Of a stretch of 64,000 nucleotides of DNA, positions 33,000-44,280 are shown one piece after another. The stretch comes from Helianthus annuus (lineage: Eukaryota; Streptophyta; Magnoliopsida; Asterales; Asteraceae). The notes under the pieces were generated by a model. That model ran no database searches. It was not told where the DNA came from and saw only the letters and a list, made by a program, of their open reading frames with translations. Position 1 is the stretch's first letter, and every line of letters starts with the position of its first letter. The translations under genes and the position numbers were made by a program. The DNA is taken from NCBI RefSeq assembly GCF_002127325.2, contig NC_035448.2, positions 86,880,587-86,944,586 on the forward strand, in the 5' to 3' direction.

Positions 33000-34977
33000 C
33001 ATTGGTTCCGAATAACTGAGGGTACTTTTCTTTCATTTGGTCTTCGCGTTCCCAGGTGTACTCTGGGCAACATCAGGAGTTCCAACGAACTCGAACAAGA
33101 GGGATTCTCTTGCTTTTGAGGACCTTAACATCCCGGTCCGTGATTTCAACTGGCTCCTCGACGAACTGCAACCACTCGTCGATAGTGAGTTCCTTAAAAG
33201 GAACTATGAGGGTCTCATCTGACAGGCACTTCTTCAGATTCGACACATGGAATACGTTGTGAACTGCACCGAGTTCAGCTGGTAGGTTTAGTCTGTAGGC
33301 TACTTTGCCTATTCTTTCAGTGATTTCGAACGGTCCAACATAACGTGGATTGAGCTTGCCTCGTTTACCAAATCTAACCACACCCTTCCAGGGTGAAACT
33401 TTGAGTAAAACCTGGTCCCCGACCTGAAATTCTAATGGCTTCGTACGCTTATCCGCGTAGCTTTTCTGGCGATCACGAGTTGCCGCCATGCGTTGTCGTA
33501 TTTGTGCAATTCGTTCAGTAGCGTCAACTACCATTTCTGGACCTGTAATCTGACTATCCCCCACCTCTGCCCAACAGAGAGGTGACCGGCATTTACGCCC
33601 GTACAATGTCTCGAATGGAGCGGCTTGTATGCTGGTGTGGTAACTGTTATTATACGAAAACTCCACTAAAGGGAGGTGTTTTTCCCAGCTGTTGCCGAAA
33701 TCAATAACACACGCCCGAAGCATGTCTTCTAGAGTTTGGATCGTGCGCTCAGACTGCCCATCCGTCTGAGTGTGATAAGCTGTGCTCATGTCTAATCGAG
33801 AGCCAAAATCTTTGTGCATCGCTTGCAATAGTTCTGAAGTGAATCGTGCATCCCGATCCGAAATAATAGAGGTGGGCACCCCGTGCCTTGAAACAACTTC
33901 TTTAAGATAAACGTCTGCGAGGGTGGAGAACTTATCCGTTTCCTTAATAGCCAGGAAGTGTGCAGACTTGGTGAGTCGATCCACGATCACCCATATAGTA
34001 TCATTCCCACGTTTAGATCTAGGTAGGCCAGTAACAAAATCCATGGAAATTTCTTCCCGTTTCCACTGTGGTATCCTGGGTTGTTGCAGTAGGCCTGAGG
34101 GTTTCTGGTACTCTGTCTTGACTCTCGCACAAGTCAAACATTTGCCGACGTACGTTGCGATGAGGGCTTTCATGCTAGGCCACCAATAGGTTGTTCTGAT
34201 GTTGTGGTAGATTTTATCCGACCCTGGATGTACCGAGTATCGAGACTTATGAGCTTCGTCCATTACAAGTTCTTGTAAACCGCCGTATAGTGGTACCCAA
34301 ATACGTCCTGTTACATAGTAGGCGCCGTCTTCCTTTTGTTCTAATCGTTGCCTTGATCCGCGTAAGGCTTCAGCCCTGACGTTTTCTGGTTTTAATGCTT
34401 CAACTTGAGCATTTCGTATCTGTGCAGGAAGATCAGACTGAATAGTGAGCTGCAAAGCTCGTACACGCTTAGGTAAAGTATCCTTTCGACTGAGAGCGTC
34501 CGCCACAACATTGGCTTTGCCTGGATGGTATTTGATAGCGCATTCATAATCATTAAGTAATTCGACCCATCGTCGTTGACGCATGTTCAATTCCTTCTGC
34601 TTGAAGATATGCTCGAGACTCCTGTGATCGGTGTAAATAGTGCACTTGGTACCGTACAAGTAGTGTCGCCATATCTTAAGCGCGAAAACAACAGCTCCCA
34701 GCTCTAAATCGTGCGTCGTGTAGTTCCGTTCATGAATTTTGAGTTGCCGCGAAGCGTAGGCAATAACTTTATCCCGCTGCATCAATACACAGCCAAGCCC
34801 CTGTATCGATGCATCATAATATACTACAAAATCGTCTGTGCCCTCTGGCAGTGAGAGAATAGGTGCGCTGCATAGTCTATCCTTTAAGTACTGGAAAGCA
34901 GTTTCCTGAGTGTTACCCCAACGGTAGGTGACACCTTTCTGTGTCAGCATAGTAAGTGGCTGTGCGATCTTCGAAAA
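33000..34977 (-). pseudogene. pol: Element D RNase H, integrase and chromodomain fragment
   Basis: A minus-strand pol fragment closest to A. It starts abruptly in the RT/RNase H connection (FSKIAQP region), cut by the LTR that begins at 34978. RNase H (CDAS appears as YDAS), the integrase finger and the DDE core follow; the TDGQSERT glutamate is retained, unlike A. The chromodomain frame breaks near 33073 through a small deletion relative to E. Gag, protease, RT and the 5' LTR are missing. The in-frame ATG at 35013 lies in the neighbouring LTR and is accidental. Confidence 0.9.
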
Positions 34978-36303
34978 TGTGACAACTCGAGTTTTTGACT
35001 TACACTTTTGCATTTATTACACGTTGACGTTAACTGTTTAATTGTTTGACTTGTAACTATACATGTTGTGATATGAGGAAACGTATTGTGATTGATATGT
35101 TAGATATGGTGGGTCTTAAAAGTGTGCTCTTATATATATATATATGTAATGTGCAATATATAATTTATATAAGTGTGTCAACTGATATATGCTTAGCATG
35201 ATGATAATGATAGTTCACTTAATGGAAAGAAGGAACCTTTGGGCGAAATCACCCCAACCCAAATGCCCCACCCGAAAACACCCAATGACCGAAAACACTT
35301 TAGTGTTTTCGTCCATTGCTAACTACCGAAAAACCGAATGGGCTTTAGGCCCAGTAGTGGTTTAGTTAAATATTATTCCAAACGTTTATGCGAGAACATT
35401 ATTCAACAAAACCCTAAACACCTTTCTCCTCTCGTTCCTGGAACACGTCGGCGGACAACCCCCCTGCGAGACATCATTCCGTGTTTTGGTTAGTGATTTA
35501 TTGCTGATGTATGATTTCAATTCTGAATATATGCGTATACTGTAAACGTGCCCTTGACTGCGATTTATCTGAGAAGTCGACTTTGTGATTCTATGCGAAC
35601 CGTGATGTTGAGTTAGGATACCATTGTTGCAAAGACCGTAATAAATAATCTTGTTTTTATTTCAACTGAATGGATGATATATGGCAACATGAGATAGTTT
35701 GTTGTTGTGATGAATTGATACTACTGCATGTTGAACTTGATGATCATAGCAAACATTATTGATGTTGAATGATATCTAAATCCCAAGTATGATTGTATGG
35801 AGTTTCAGTAAAGTTGCATTGTATCAAGTTTCGGGTTGATCGATTATACATTAAGGGCGTCTAACCTGTTAGGTGATGATTAGGGTTGATGTGATACGTA
35901 ACTGATGTTTAAAACTAACGAAAACAGGAACCATCGAAATCAGAAAGATCAGACGAAAACACAAGTGTTTTCGTCACACCTGATGTTCAACGAAAACCAA
36001 GTATATTCGGCCCATTAGTGTTTTCGCCCAAAACTGAATTTCGGCCCAATTGTGTTTTCGCCAACAAAGGGATTTCGGCCCACATAAGTGTTTTCGGCCT
36101 AAACAGTTTTCGGCCCAAAATGGTTTTCGGCCCAAGTTATGTTTTCGGCCCAAATGTTGTTTTCGCCCACTAAGTGATTTCGTCTTGTGACTTGTAGTTT
36201 TGTATCTTGTTCTGTTAAACTGTTACTTAGTTAACGCTGTTAAGGTTGACTCTGTTAATGATTATTCATGTTAAGTGTCTACGGTGTTAAGTGAGTTAAC
36301 CTT
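34978..36303 (+). repeat. LTR fragment, plus strand, start portion
   Basis: It begins TGTGACAACTCGAG exactly against D's pol and resembles the LTR starts of A and D. It carries repeated TTTTCGGCCCA and GAAAACACT words (35980-36180), and GTTAAC-rich repeats shared in reverse with F1 (29120-29230). It ends at the terminus of the next LTR fragment without its own 3' end. No internal region and no gene. Confidence 0.75.
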
Positions 36304-36868
36304 TGTCACACCCCCAAAATCCACCTGCGGAGTATCACCGCTTGGGAGCGTGACTGACCAGGATCAAGCCACCAATCATATCGAACATGTAGTTAATGTC
36401 AAGTATAATAAATGTAAACCAATTATTCAATCCGATTGATGTTCCAACAAAACATAATTTAAGTAGCGGAAGCGTAATAATGATATCCAAAGTATGTAAA
36501 TAGTTCAAGTGTTGTAAGTATAACATAACATCCACGATCCAATCTCCACAACGACCTGCTCCTCCCTGTGCAAGCTCCATATGTACCTAATGTCCTGCAA
36601 GGCATGTAACAGAGGATCAACAACTAGTTGAGCGAGTTCACAGTTAACAGTTCAGTAATAGTATAGTGTGAGTAGTAGTATGTTCGTTCGTTATGTCGTG
36701 TATCGTAATAGTTTCCATCGCGGCCTCCCAGGCAGGTATGCGAAGATATTAGGGGGATGTTCATCCCGTATATTCTAGACTAGGTTTACCTGTATCGCGC
36801 CCTACCAGGCAGGTGTGCGAAGAATAGTAAATTACAGTTCGCGGCCTTCCAAAGGCAGGTGTGCGAAG
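36304..36868 (-). repeat. LTR fragment, minus strand, end portion
   Basis: It starts TGTCACACCCCC and matches the D LTR end. Three imperfect units of GCGGCCTNCCAGGCAGGTNTGCGAAG type (36719-36868) can fold through TCGC/GCGA arms. It is cut at 36868 by the 5' LTR of E. It may belong with 46575-47641 as one LTR split by E. Confidence 0.75.
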
Positions 36869-37779
36869 TGTGACAACTCGAACTTTAGACTCACTTTGTG
36901 TAACGATACGTGGTTATGAGAACGTTGTTTATTGAATAATTATGTGATTTTGTTATTACGTGTGTTGTGCATATAATATGTGGATGTATGTAAACGAGCC
37001 AAACCGCACAAGGCTACATAACTTGAACCGCACAACACCACTCGCACAAGCCCTTTGGGGCCACTCCTTGTTCTCGGGTCCATTAGACAACCGTGTGGGC
37101 TCGGCCCACTCCCCACTCGCAACCCACAAAACTGAGTTTAGGGGTTTTGTTTTACCACTTTTGCAAATCACAAACACACACACAAACCCTAGAAGTTTTG
37201 CTCTCTCTCTCTCTCGTTTACTTGGAACCCAACGGCGAACAACACTTCTCGGCTCACCCTCTCTTTGATTCCAACCGGTTAGTGTACATTGTTATTTGAT
37301 TGTATGTGATGATATTATGATCTATGCGTTTACATGATGATTTTATATGATTCTTGAACATTACATGATGTAATTCGGATGATGCTAGTATGGTTGATTG
37401 TGATAGAACCGGTTTACATGTGTGCTTTGTTATAAATCAAATGTTAATATGTGTTTCGGATTGTTAACATGTTCATACGGATCGGATGAAACTCGATGAA
37501 ATCTGTTGTTATGCTATAGGATTCGGATGTTAACTTGTGGATATGCTAAGTTTTGGGCTAGGTAATTAGTCACGGTTACATGCTCATAGAAATAGATTGT
37601 TGTTCATATGAATGCAGTTCACGTTGATTCGATGTTCTTGAATGGTTATGAATATGCATGAAATCTAAATCAACTGTTGATGAATTTCTGTGATTGATCT
37701 GATTTCGAAACTGCCGTAGATGTTTGCTAGAATCACGGGATAGTCAATGCAGGAATTATGGAAACCAGTTACACACGCG

Positions 37780-37985
37780 GTTGCGACTCGGCATCACTCG
37801 TTGCGAGTCGGAACCCCACTCGAGACCACTAACAGCACCAGCCGGAACCACGGTTGCGAGTCCCGTTGCGACTCGTAACCAGACCATGATGAACCGAGAT
37901 CTCCATTTGCGACTCGCAACCAGCCGTTGCGACTCGTAATCTCCGGTTGCGACTCGAGATCTCCGTTGCGACTCGAGACCATCGT
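37780..37985 (+). repeat. TTGCGACTCG word array in E LTR
   Basis: About nine copies of GTTGCGACTCG or GTTGCGAGTC-type words at 10-30 bp spacing. The same array is in the 3' LTR at about 45191-45396. It occupies the LTR region where D has AAANTCGGAC words and H has TTGTGCGA words. Confidence 0.82.
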
Positions 37986-38462
37986 TTACACGCACACACT
38001 GTTGGGCCTTCACTGTCACGGGCCCAACGATTTGAATGGTGGACTGATTATTAATGGACTTGTATGTGATTGCTATTTGGGCCGATTGAGAATCTGGACT
38101 GTTTTGGTATTGGGCTGCTTATGACATTGGGCCGGGTATGATTGGACTTAGACAATTGGATCCTCACATGCTATGCCTTATCTGCTTATGTGCGTACATG
38201 TTTGCCATGACTATACGTGATTACTGTATACGTGCTATATACGAACCTGACTCGAGTAATAACCATGGTAGGACGTGAGTGACCATTTACTTGCTACTTG
38301 TACTCTCTGTGTATCTGCCGAGCAAACCAAGGTGAGTTCACACAGCCAAGGCATGGGATTCCCGGGTTGGGAATTGGGTTGGATATGATGGATATGGAAT
38401 GATTACTCGTACTTACGCATATACCAGACTATAGACCATCGTCCTCAGGTTAGTCAGGACAC

Positions 38463-38810
38463 GTTACGTAAAGCCTACGTAACCCAGTATACTTGCCTTA
38501 TGTCTCCCGGGTCGGGAGGACACGTTACGTAAAGCCTACGTAACCCAATACCATCTACTGGCTTCCAGGTCGGAAGGCCACGCTGCGTAAAGCCTACGTA
38601 GCCCCCACGCGTACCACTGTCCTCGGGGAAGGGCACGTCACGTAAAGCCTACGTGACCCTGTACGTTTTCCTGTTCTCGGTAAAGAAGAACACATGGTCG
38701 GAAGTTAGTCTAGTAAGTACCGTTAATGAGAAGCCCTCATTAACCAGGATGAACATGGGAAGCCCCCACCTTTATTACACACTAGTATGGGAAGCCCCCA
38801 CTAGCTATAC
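38463..38810. repeat. AAGCC-apex hairpin array in E LTR
   Basis: Seven hairpins share the apex AAGCC (GGCTT on the other strand). Stems: GTTACGTA/TACGTAAC (38463 and 38524), GCTGCGTA/TACGTAGC with one mismatch (38582), GTCACGTA/TACGTGAC (38637), GTTAATGAG/CTCATTAAC (38722-38744), and TGGG/CCCA (38756 and near 38787). CTCCC/GGGAG and CTTCC/GGAAG hairpins alternate with them. The 3' LTR copy is at about 45874-46221. Confidence 0.9.
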
Positions 38811-39166
38811 TTATGCATTACACTATGAACTTACTTTCTGTGAACTCGCTCAACTAGTTTGTTGATTATTTGCTGCATGCCTTGCAGGACCTTAGGTACA
38901 TTACGGAGCTTGCACAGGGAGGAGCAGGTCGTTGTGGGATTTGGATTCATGAACGTTATTCGAACTTATAATTACTTTGAGATTACATACTATGCTTCCG
39001 CTATTTAAACGATGTTTGGTTTTGGAACATCAATCATGTCATGATGATTTACATTGATTACTTTTATTATTAAATGCTATGTTTGATATGATTGGTGGCT
39101 TGATCCTGGTCAGTCACGCTCCCAAGCGGTGGTATTCCGCGGGTGGATATTGGGGGTGTGACAGAT

Positions 39167-39178
39167 TGGTATCAGAGC
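39167..39178 (+). other. Primer binding site of E (initiator-Met tRNA)
   Basis: TGGTATCAGAGC, three bases after the 5' LTR. The leader 39179-39468 holds nothing else that I can support. Confidence 0.93.
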
Positions 39179-39468
39179 CATTGGTTATAGAGAACTTGGT
39201 TTTAATATGGGAAAACGTTTTTATTAAAACCGGACTATAACCAGAACAGTGCTCTCAACGATCCACAACGACGCTTCGCTCCACGTGCAAGACTCGACAT
39301 CTTAGGTAATAAGGTTTATGATTATTGCCTGTTTGCTAGAACTGCTTAGAACTTTGCTCGCATTACGCTTAGATATACATGCTTTGATTACATGAGAACA
39401 CCTATATGCCTACGCTTTTCTGTCATCGCCCTACTCGCGAACCATTCTTACGTATGCTACTTGTTACT

Positions 39469-42400
39469 ATGAAGATCATGTCTGGACGAATCAACATGAC
39501 ACAAGCCCAGCTAGAGGCTCTTGTTCAAGCTCAAGTTGCTGCGGCAGTTGCAGCAGCTCAAGCAGGTAGTATATCCTGCAGTATAGGCCCACACTAGGAT
39601 CTTTAGATCCTACATTAACTCCCGTATTTAACTTCGTCCTATTCGTACACAATAGGTCAACACGCGCAGCAGCTAGTCTGCACTTTCAAGAACTTCATGG
39701 ACTGTCGTCCAAACTCTTTCAGCGGCACAGAAGGAGCGGTTGGACTCCTCCACTGGTTCGAGAAGTTAGAATCGGTATTCGAAATGTGCGAGTGCCCTGA
39801 GGCTCGCAAGGTCAAGTTTGCTACTGGTACTTTGGAAGGGATAGCACTGACTTGGTGGAACGCCCAAGTCCAAATCTTAGGGTTGGCAGCTGCTAACGCC
39901 ACCCCATGGAACGATTTCAAGGAACTTATCAAGCGTGAGTACTGCACGCGGGAAGATATTCACAAGCTGGAAGACGAGCTGTATAACTTGAAAATGGTTG
40001 GATCGGAAATAGAGGCGTATACTAAACGGTCTAATGAGCTGGCCGTTTTGTGTCCAACTATGGTGGACCCTCCATACAAGCGCATTGAGTTGTATCTCAA
40101 GGGATTGGCGCCAGAAATTCAGAGCCACGTGACGTCGGCTAACCTCGAAAACATCCAGGAAATCCAGCGCCTTGCTCACCGTATCACTGATCAGGCAGTG
40201 GATCAGAATAAACTGCCCAAGCGTGTTAATGCTACTGCTAACGTCACCACCTCAGTTACTCCTGCTACATCTGGTGACAGTAAAAGAAAATGGGATGGGG
40301 ATTCCAGCAAAGGTTCAGCATCTGTCCAGCCACAAGCTCAGCAGCAGAAGATCGATCACTATCAGAGTCCCAGTCAGCAATCCTCTAGTTGTCACAGACA
40401 GAGGAGATATCAGGGTAGTCAACCCAGGTGCCACAACTGCAACAGGCATCACCACGGTCCATGTAACAAGGGTCGTTGTCAAAGGTGTCTTAAGATGGGT
40501 CACGAGGCCAAAGACTGTAGGAGTCCACGACCCGCGAATCAGAATCAGCAGCCTCAGCAACCAGCTCCACAGAACCAGCAGCAGCAGCAGCAGCCACAGC
40601 GTGGAAACCGGGGGTGTTTCCAGTGTGGGGCTGAAGGCCACTTCAAACGCGATTGCCCTCAGTTGAACCAGAATCGCAACAACAATAACCAGGGCAACGG
40701 GAACAACAACGGTGGAAACAACAACAACAACGGCAATGAAGCTCGTGGTCGCGCTTTTGTGCTAGGTCGAGGCGACGCAGTGAACGATCCCAACGTTGTC
40801 ATGGGTAAGTTTCTCCTAGACAATATTTACGTTACTATCTTATTTGATTCGGGTGCGGATACAAGCTATATGTCTGTGAAAATGTGTCAACTGCTAAAAC
40901 GTGCACCAACACTTTTACCCACCAAACATGTAGTAGAGTTAGCTAACGGTAAAAGTCTAGAAGCCACGCACGTAGTTCAGGGTTGTAATCTTATCCTAGC
41001 TGGTCAAGCCTTCTCTATTGATCTCATTCCCATAGTTTTGGGTAGCTTCGACGTCGTGATTGGGATGGATTGGTTGTCCCAACACCAGGCAGAAATTTTA
41101 TGCAGCGAGAAAATTATTCGTATTCCTCGTTCGGGTCAAGAACCTCTTGAAGTTCAAGGCGACAAGAGTGGTGCTGTGGTTGGCATCATCTCTTTCTTGA
41201 AGGCTCAGAAGTGTTTACGTAAGGGGCACACTGCCATTCTGGCACTCGTTACAGACGCATCAGCAAAGGAAAAGAAATTGGAGGATATTCCAATTGTACG
41301 TGATTACCCTCAGGTGTTTCCTGAAGACTTACCTGGCTTACCGCCTCATCGTCAGGTCGAATTTCAAATCGAGCTCGCTCCAGGAGCAGCACCCATAGCT
41401 CGCGCACCATATCGTCTAGCTCCATCGGAATTGGAGGAGCTGTCAAAGCAGCTGCAAGAGCTCTTGGAAAAGGGCTTTATTCGTCCAAGCTCTTCGCCTT
41501 GGGGAGCTCCAGTACTTTTCGTGAAAAAGAAAGACGGTACGTTCAGGATGTGTATCGACTACCGTGAACTCAACAAGGTAACGGTGAAGAACCGTTATCC
41601 TCTTCCGCGCATCGACGACTTATTCGACCAGTTGCAAGGGTCGTGTTACTATTCGAAGATAGATTTAAGGTCAGGGTACCATCAGCTGAGAGTCCGGGAT
41701 GAGGACGTCTCCAAGACAGCCTTCAGAACTCGTTACGGTCACTACGAGTTTCTTGTCATGCCATTCGGGTTAACGAACGCGCCTGCTGTATTTATGGATC
41801 TTATGAACAGGGTGTGCAAACCCTATCTTGACAAGTTCGTCATTGTTTTCATCGACGACATTCTGATTTACTCCAAGAGTCAGGAGGAACACGAGCAGCA
41901 TCTTCGTCTTATTTTGGAACTCCTTCGGAAGGAGCAGTTGTACGCCAAGCTTTCTAAATGCGACTTCTGGCTTCGTGAAGTCCACTTCTTAGGCCACGTG
42001 GTAAACAAGGATGGGATTCATGTCGATCCATCCAAGGTAGATTCGATCAGAAACTGGCCTGCGCCACGAACGCCAACGGAAATACGCCAATTCTTGGGTT
42101 TGGCAGGATATTACAGACGGTTTATCAAGGATTTCTCGAAGATTGCTCAGCCGCTTACGTTACTGACACAGAAGGGTGTTACCTATCGCTGGGGAGAGCC
42201 CCAGGAGACTGCTTTTCAGCACTTAAAGGATAGGCTTTGCAGCGCACCTATTCTCTCATTGCCAGAGGGCACAGATGACTTCGTGGTATATTGTGATGCA
42301 TCCATTCGGGGACTTGGATGTGTGTTAATGCAGCGCGACAAGGTTATCGCTTACGCCTCTCGTCAACTCAAGGTTCATGAACGCAACTACACGACGCACG

Positions 42401-42798
42401 ATTTAGAGCTGGGAGCTGTTGTTTTTGCGCTTAAGATATGGCGACACTACCTGTACGGTACCAGGTGCACGATTTACACCGATCACAGGAGTCTCGAGCA
42501 TATTCTTAAGCAGAAGGATTTGAATATGCGTCAACGACGATGGGTCGAGTTACTTAACGATTATGAATGCGCCATCAAGTATCATCCAGGCAAAGCCAAT
42601 GTTGTGGCTGATGCCCTTAGTCGGAAAGACACCCTACCACGGCGCGTGCGAGCGCTACAGCTTACGATTCAGTCTAGCCTTCCTACACAGATACGAAATG
42701 CTCAGACAGAAGCACTGAAGCCGAAAACGTCAAGGCTGAAGCCTTACGCGGCTCACGACAACAGATGGAACAGAAGGCAGATGGCGCTTACTATGTAA
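39469..42798 (+). CDS. gag-pol: Element E gag, protease, RT and RNase H (one intron)
   Basis: Exon 1 is 39469-39565 (second ATG at 39478); exon 2 starts at 39656 in phase 1. Counting from the internal Met at 39697: Gag core 1-170, CCHC knuckles 261-274 and 307-320, protease DSGA 384-387, RT about 560-760 with FIDD 718-721, RNase H D867, E904, D929 and D972. All key residues are present. The frame ends at 42798 because one base is missing near 42724 (CCGAAAAC where A and D have CCAGAAAAC), so integrase lies in another frame. H has the same missing base. Gag-RT-RNase H and integrase may therefore be made separately, or the copy relies on proteins from others. Confidence 0.93.
39566..39655 (+). 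other. Intron-like insert in E gag
   Basis: A CAG donor then GTAGTA, ending ACAATAG; 90 bp, phase 1. Removing it gives CAAGCAG joined to GTCAAC, the same join found uninterrupted in H at 60871/60872. It contains the AGGATCT/AGATCCT inverted repeat. Splicing is inferred from this comparison. Confidence 0.8.
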
Positions 42799-44204
42799 CG
42801 GGCCGGATTTGGGTCCCTCTCTATGGCGGTCTACGCGAACTTGTAATGGATGAAGCTCACAAGTCTCGCTACTCGGTACATCCAGGGTCGGATAAAATGT
42901 ACCACGATCTCAGCACTACTTATTGGTGGCCTAGTATGAAGGCCCACATCGCTACGTACGTTGGAAAGTGCTTGACTTGTGCGAGAGTCAAGGTCGAATA
43001 TCAGAAACCAGCTGGCCTACTTCAACAGCCTAAGATACCTCAATGGAAATGGGAAGAAATTTCCATGGATTTCGTTACAGGCCTACCTAGATCCCAGCGT
43101 GGGAACGATACGATATGGGTCATAGTTGATCGACTCACCAAGTCTGCACACTTCCTGCCGATTAAGGAAACGGATAAGTTCTCCACTCTCGCAGACGTAT
43201 ATCTTAAAGAAGTTGTTTCGAGGCACGGGGTGCCCACGTCCATCATTTCGGATCGCGATGCACGATTCACGTCAGAACTTTGGCAAGCAATGCATAAATC
43301 TTTCGGCTCACGATTAGATATGAGCACAGCATACCACCCTCAGACGGATGGGCAGTCTGAGCGTACGATCCAAACACTTGAAGACATGCTTCGGGCATGC
43401 GTTATCGATTTCGGCAACGGCTGGGAAAAACATCTCCCTTTGGTGGAGTTTTCTTACAATAATAGTTATCATACCAGCATCCAAGCCGCTCCATTCGAGG
43501 CATTGTACGGGCGTAAATGCCGGTCACCACTCTGCTGGGCAGAAGTGGGAGATAGTCAGATCACGGGTCCAGAGATTGTTGTGGACGCCACAGAAAAGAT
43601 TGCACAGATACGACAACGCATGGCGGCAGCACGCGACCGTCAGAAAGCCTACGCGGATAAGCGTAGAAAGCCATTGGAATTTGAGGTCGGGGACCGGGTT
43701 TTATTGAAAGTTTCACCCTGGAAGGGTGTGGTACGTTTTGGCAAACGGGGCAAACTGAATCCGCGATACGTCGGACCATTCGAAATTTTAGAAAAGATTG
43801 GCAAAGTAGCCTACAAGTTGAAATTACCAGCTGAACTCGGGGCAGTTCACAATGTCTTTCATGTATCGAACTTAAAGAAGTGCCTATCAGATGAAAACCT
43901 CATCATTCCTTTCAAAGAACTCACTATCGACGAGCGGTTGCAGTTCGTCGAGGAACCAGTAGAAATCACGGACCGGGATGTGAAGGTCCTCAAACACAAG
44001 AGAATCCCTCTTGTCCGAGTTCGTTGGAACTCCAAACGTGGCCCAGAGTACACCTGGGAACGCGAAGACAGGATGACAGAAAAGTACCCCCAGTTATTCG
44101 GGAACCAGGCAACCACTACTGAGGCTGAAGCTACTACTTCGGAATTTCGGGACGAAATTCCAGATCAACGGGGGGAGGATGTGACACCCCAGGAAAATCA
44201 GTGA
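42765..44204 (+). CDS. pol: Element E integrase and chromodomain
   Basis: Integrase inserts the cDNA into the host genome. The open frame is 479 codons: H2C2 finger H32, H39, C69 and C72; catalytic D102, D163 and E199 with the expected 35-residue gap between the last two; a [14 protein letters not shown] module near 326-339; a chromodomain-like tail about 394-445. It overlaps the previous frame by 34 bases. The first Met is probably not a true start; the frame is the polyprotein continuation after a one-base deletion near 42724. The last 20 or so residues are encoded by the inner palindrome and purine tract. Confidence 0.93.
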   Translation: MEQKADGAYYVTGRIWVPLYGGLRELVMDEAHKSRYSVHPGSDKMYHDLSTTYWWPSMKAHIATYVGKCLTCARVKVEYQKPAGLLQQPKIPQWKWEEISMDFVTGLPRSQRGNDTIWVIVDRLTKSAHFLPIKETDKFSTLADVYLKEVVSRHGVPTSIISDRDARFTSELWQAMHKSFGSRLDMSTAYHPQTDGQSERTIQTLEDMLRACVIDFGNGWEKHLPLVEFSYNNSYHTSIQAAPFEALYGRKCRSPLCWAEVGDSQITGPEIVVDATEKIAQIRQRMAAARDRQKAYADKRRKPLEFEVGDRVLLKVSPWKGVVRFGKRGKLNPRYVGPFEILEKIGKVAYKLKLPAELGAVHNVFHVSNLKKCLSDENLIIPFKELTIDERLQFVEEPVEITDRDVKVLKHKRIPLVRVRWNSKRGPEYTWEREDRMTEKYPQLFGNQATTTEAEATTSEFRDEIPDQRGEDVTPQENQ

Positions 44205-44280
44205 ACGGTACAGTTCACCTAGCTTCCTCAGTGAGTGCATACCAAATTTCGGGACGAAATTTCCAATTAGTTGGGGATAA
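44143..44280 (+). promoter_or_regulatory. Element E 3' end: doubled palindrome and purine tract
   Basis: Palindrome AATTTCGGGACGAAATT at 44143-44159, followed by ACGGGGGGAGGA and TGTGACACCCC. A second palindrome at 44245-44261 is followed by GTTGGGGATAA and the LTR start at 44281. The inner tract has the stronger purine run, and the outer one abuts the LTR. Confidence 0.82.

Larger units (their letters stand above)
36869..39163 (+). repeat. Element E 5' LTR
   Basis: 2295 bp from TGTGACAACTCGAAC to TGTGACA, paired with 44281-46574. By eye only two substitutions and one single-base indel separate the pair, so the insertion is recent. It contains a CT-rich leader (37200-37217), TTGCGACTCG words (37780-37985) and AAGCC-apex hairpins (38463-38810). 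A possible leader intron runs 37278-38887: CCG then GTTAGT at the donor, GCCTTGCAG at the acceptor. No gene is seen. Confidence 0.95.

Noticed and set aside
36960..37268. Small open frames repeated identically in both E LTRs
   Set aside because: They sit in the LTR, are duplicated only because the LTR is, and show no recognisable domain.
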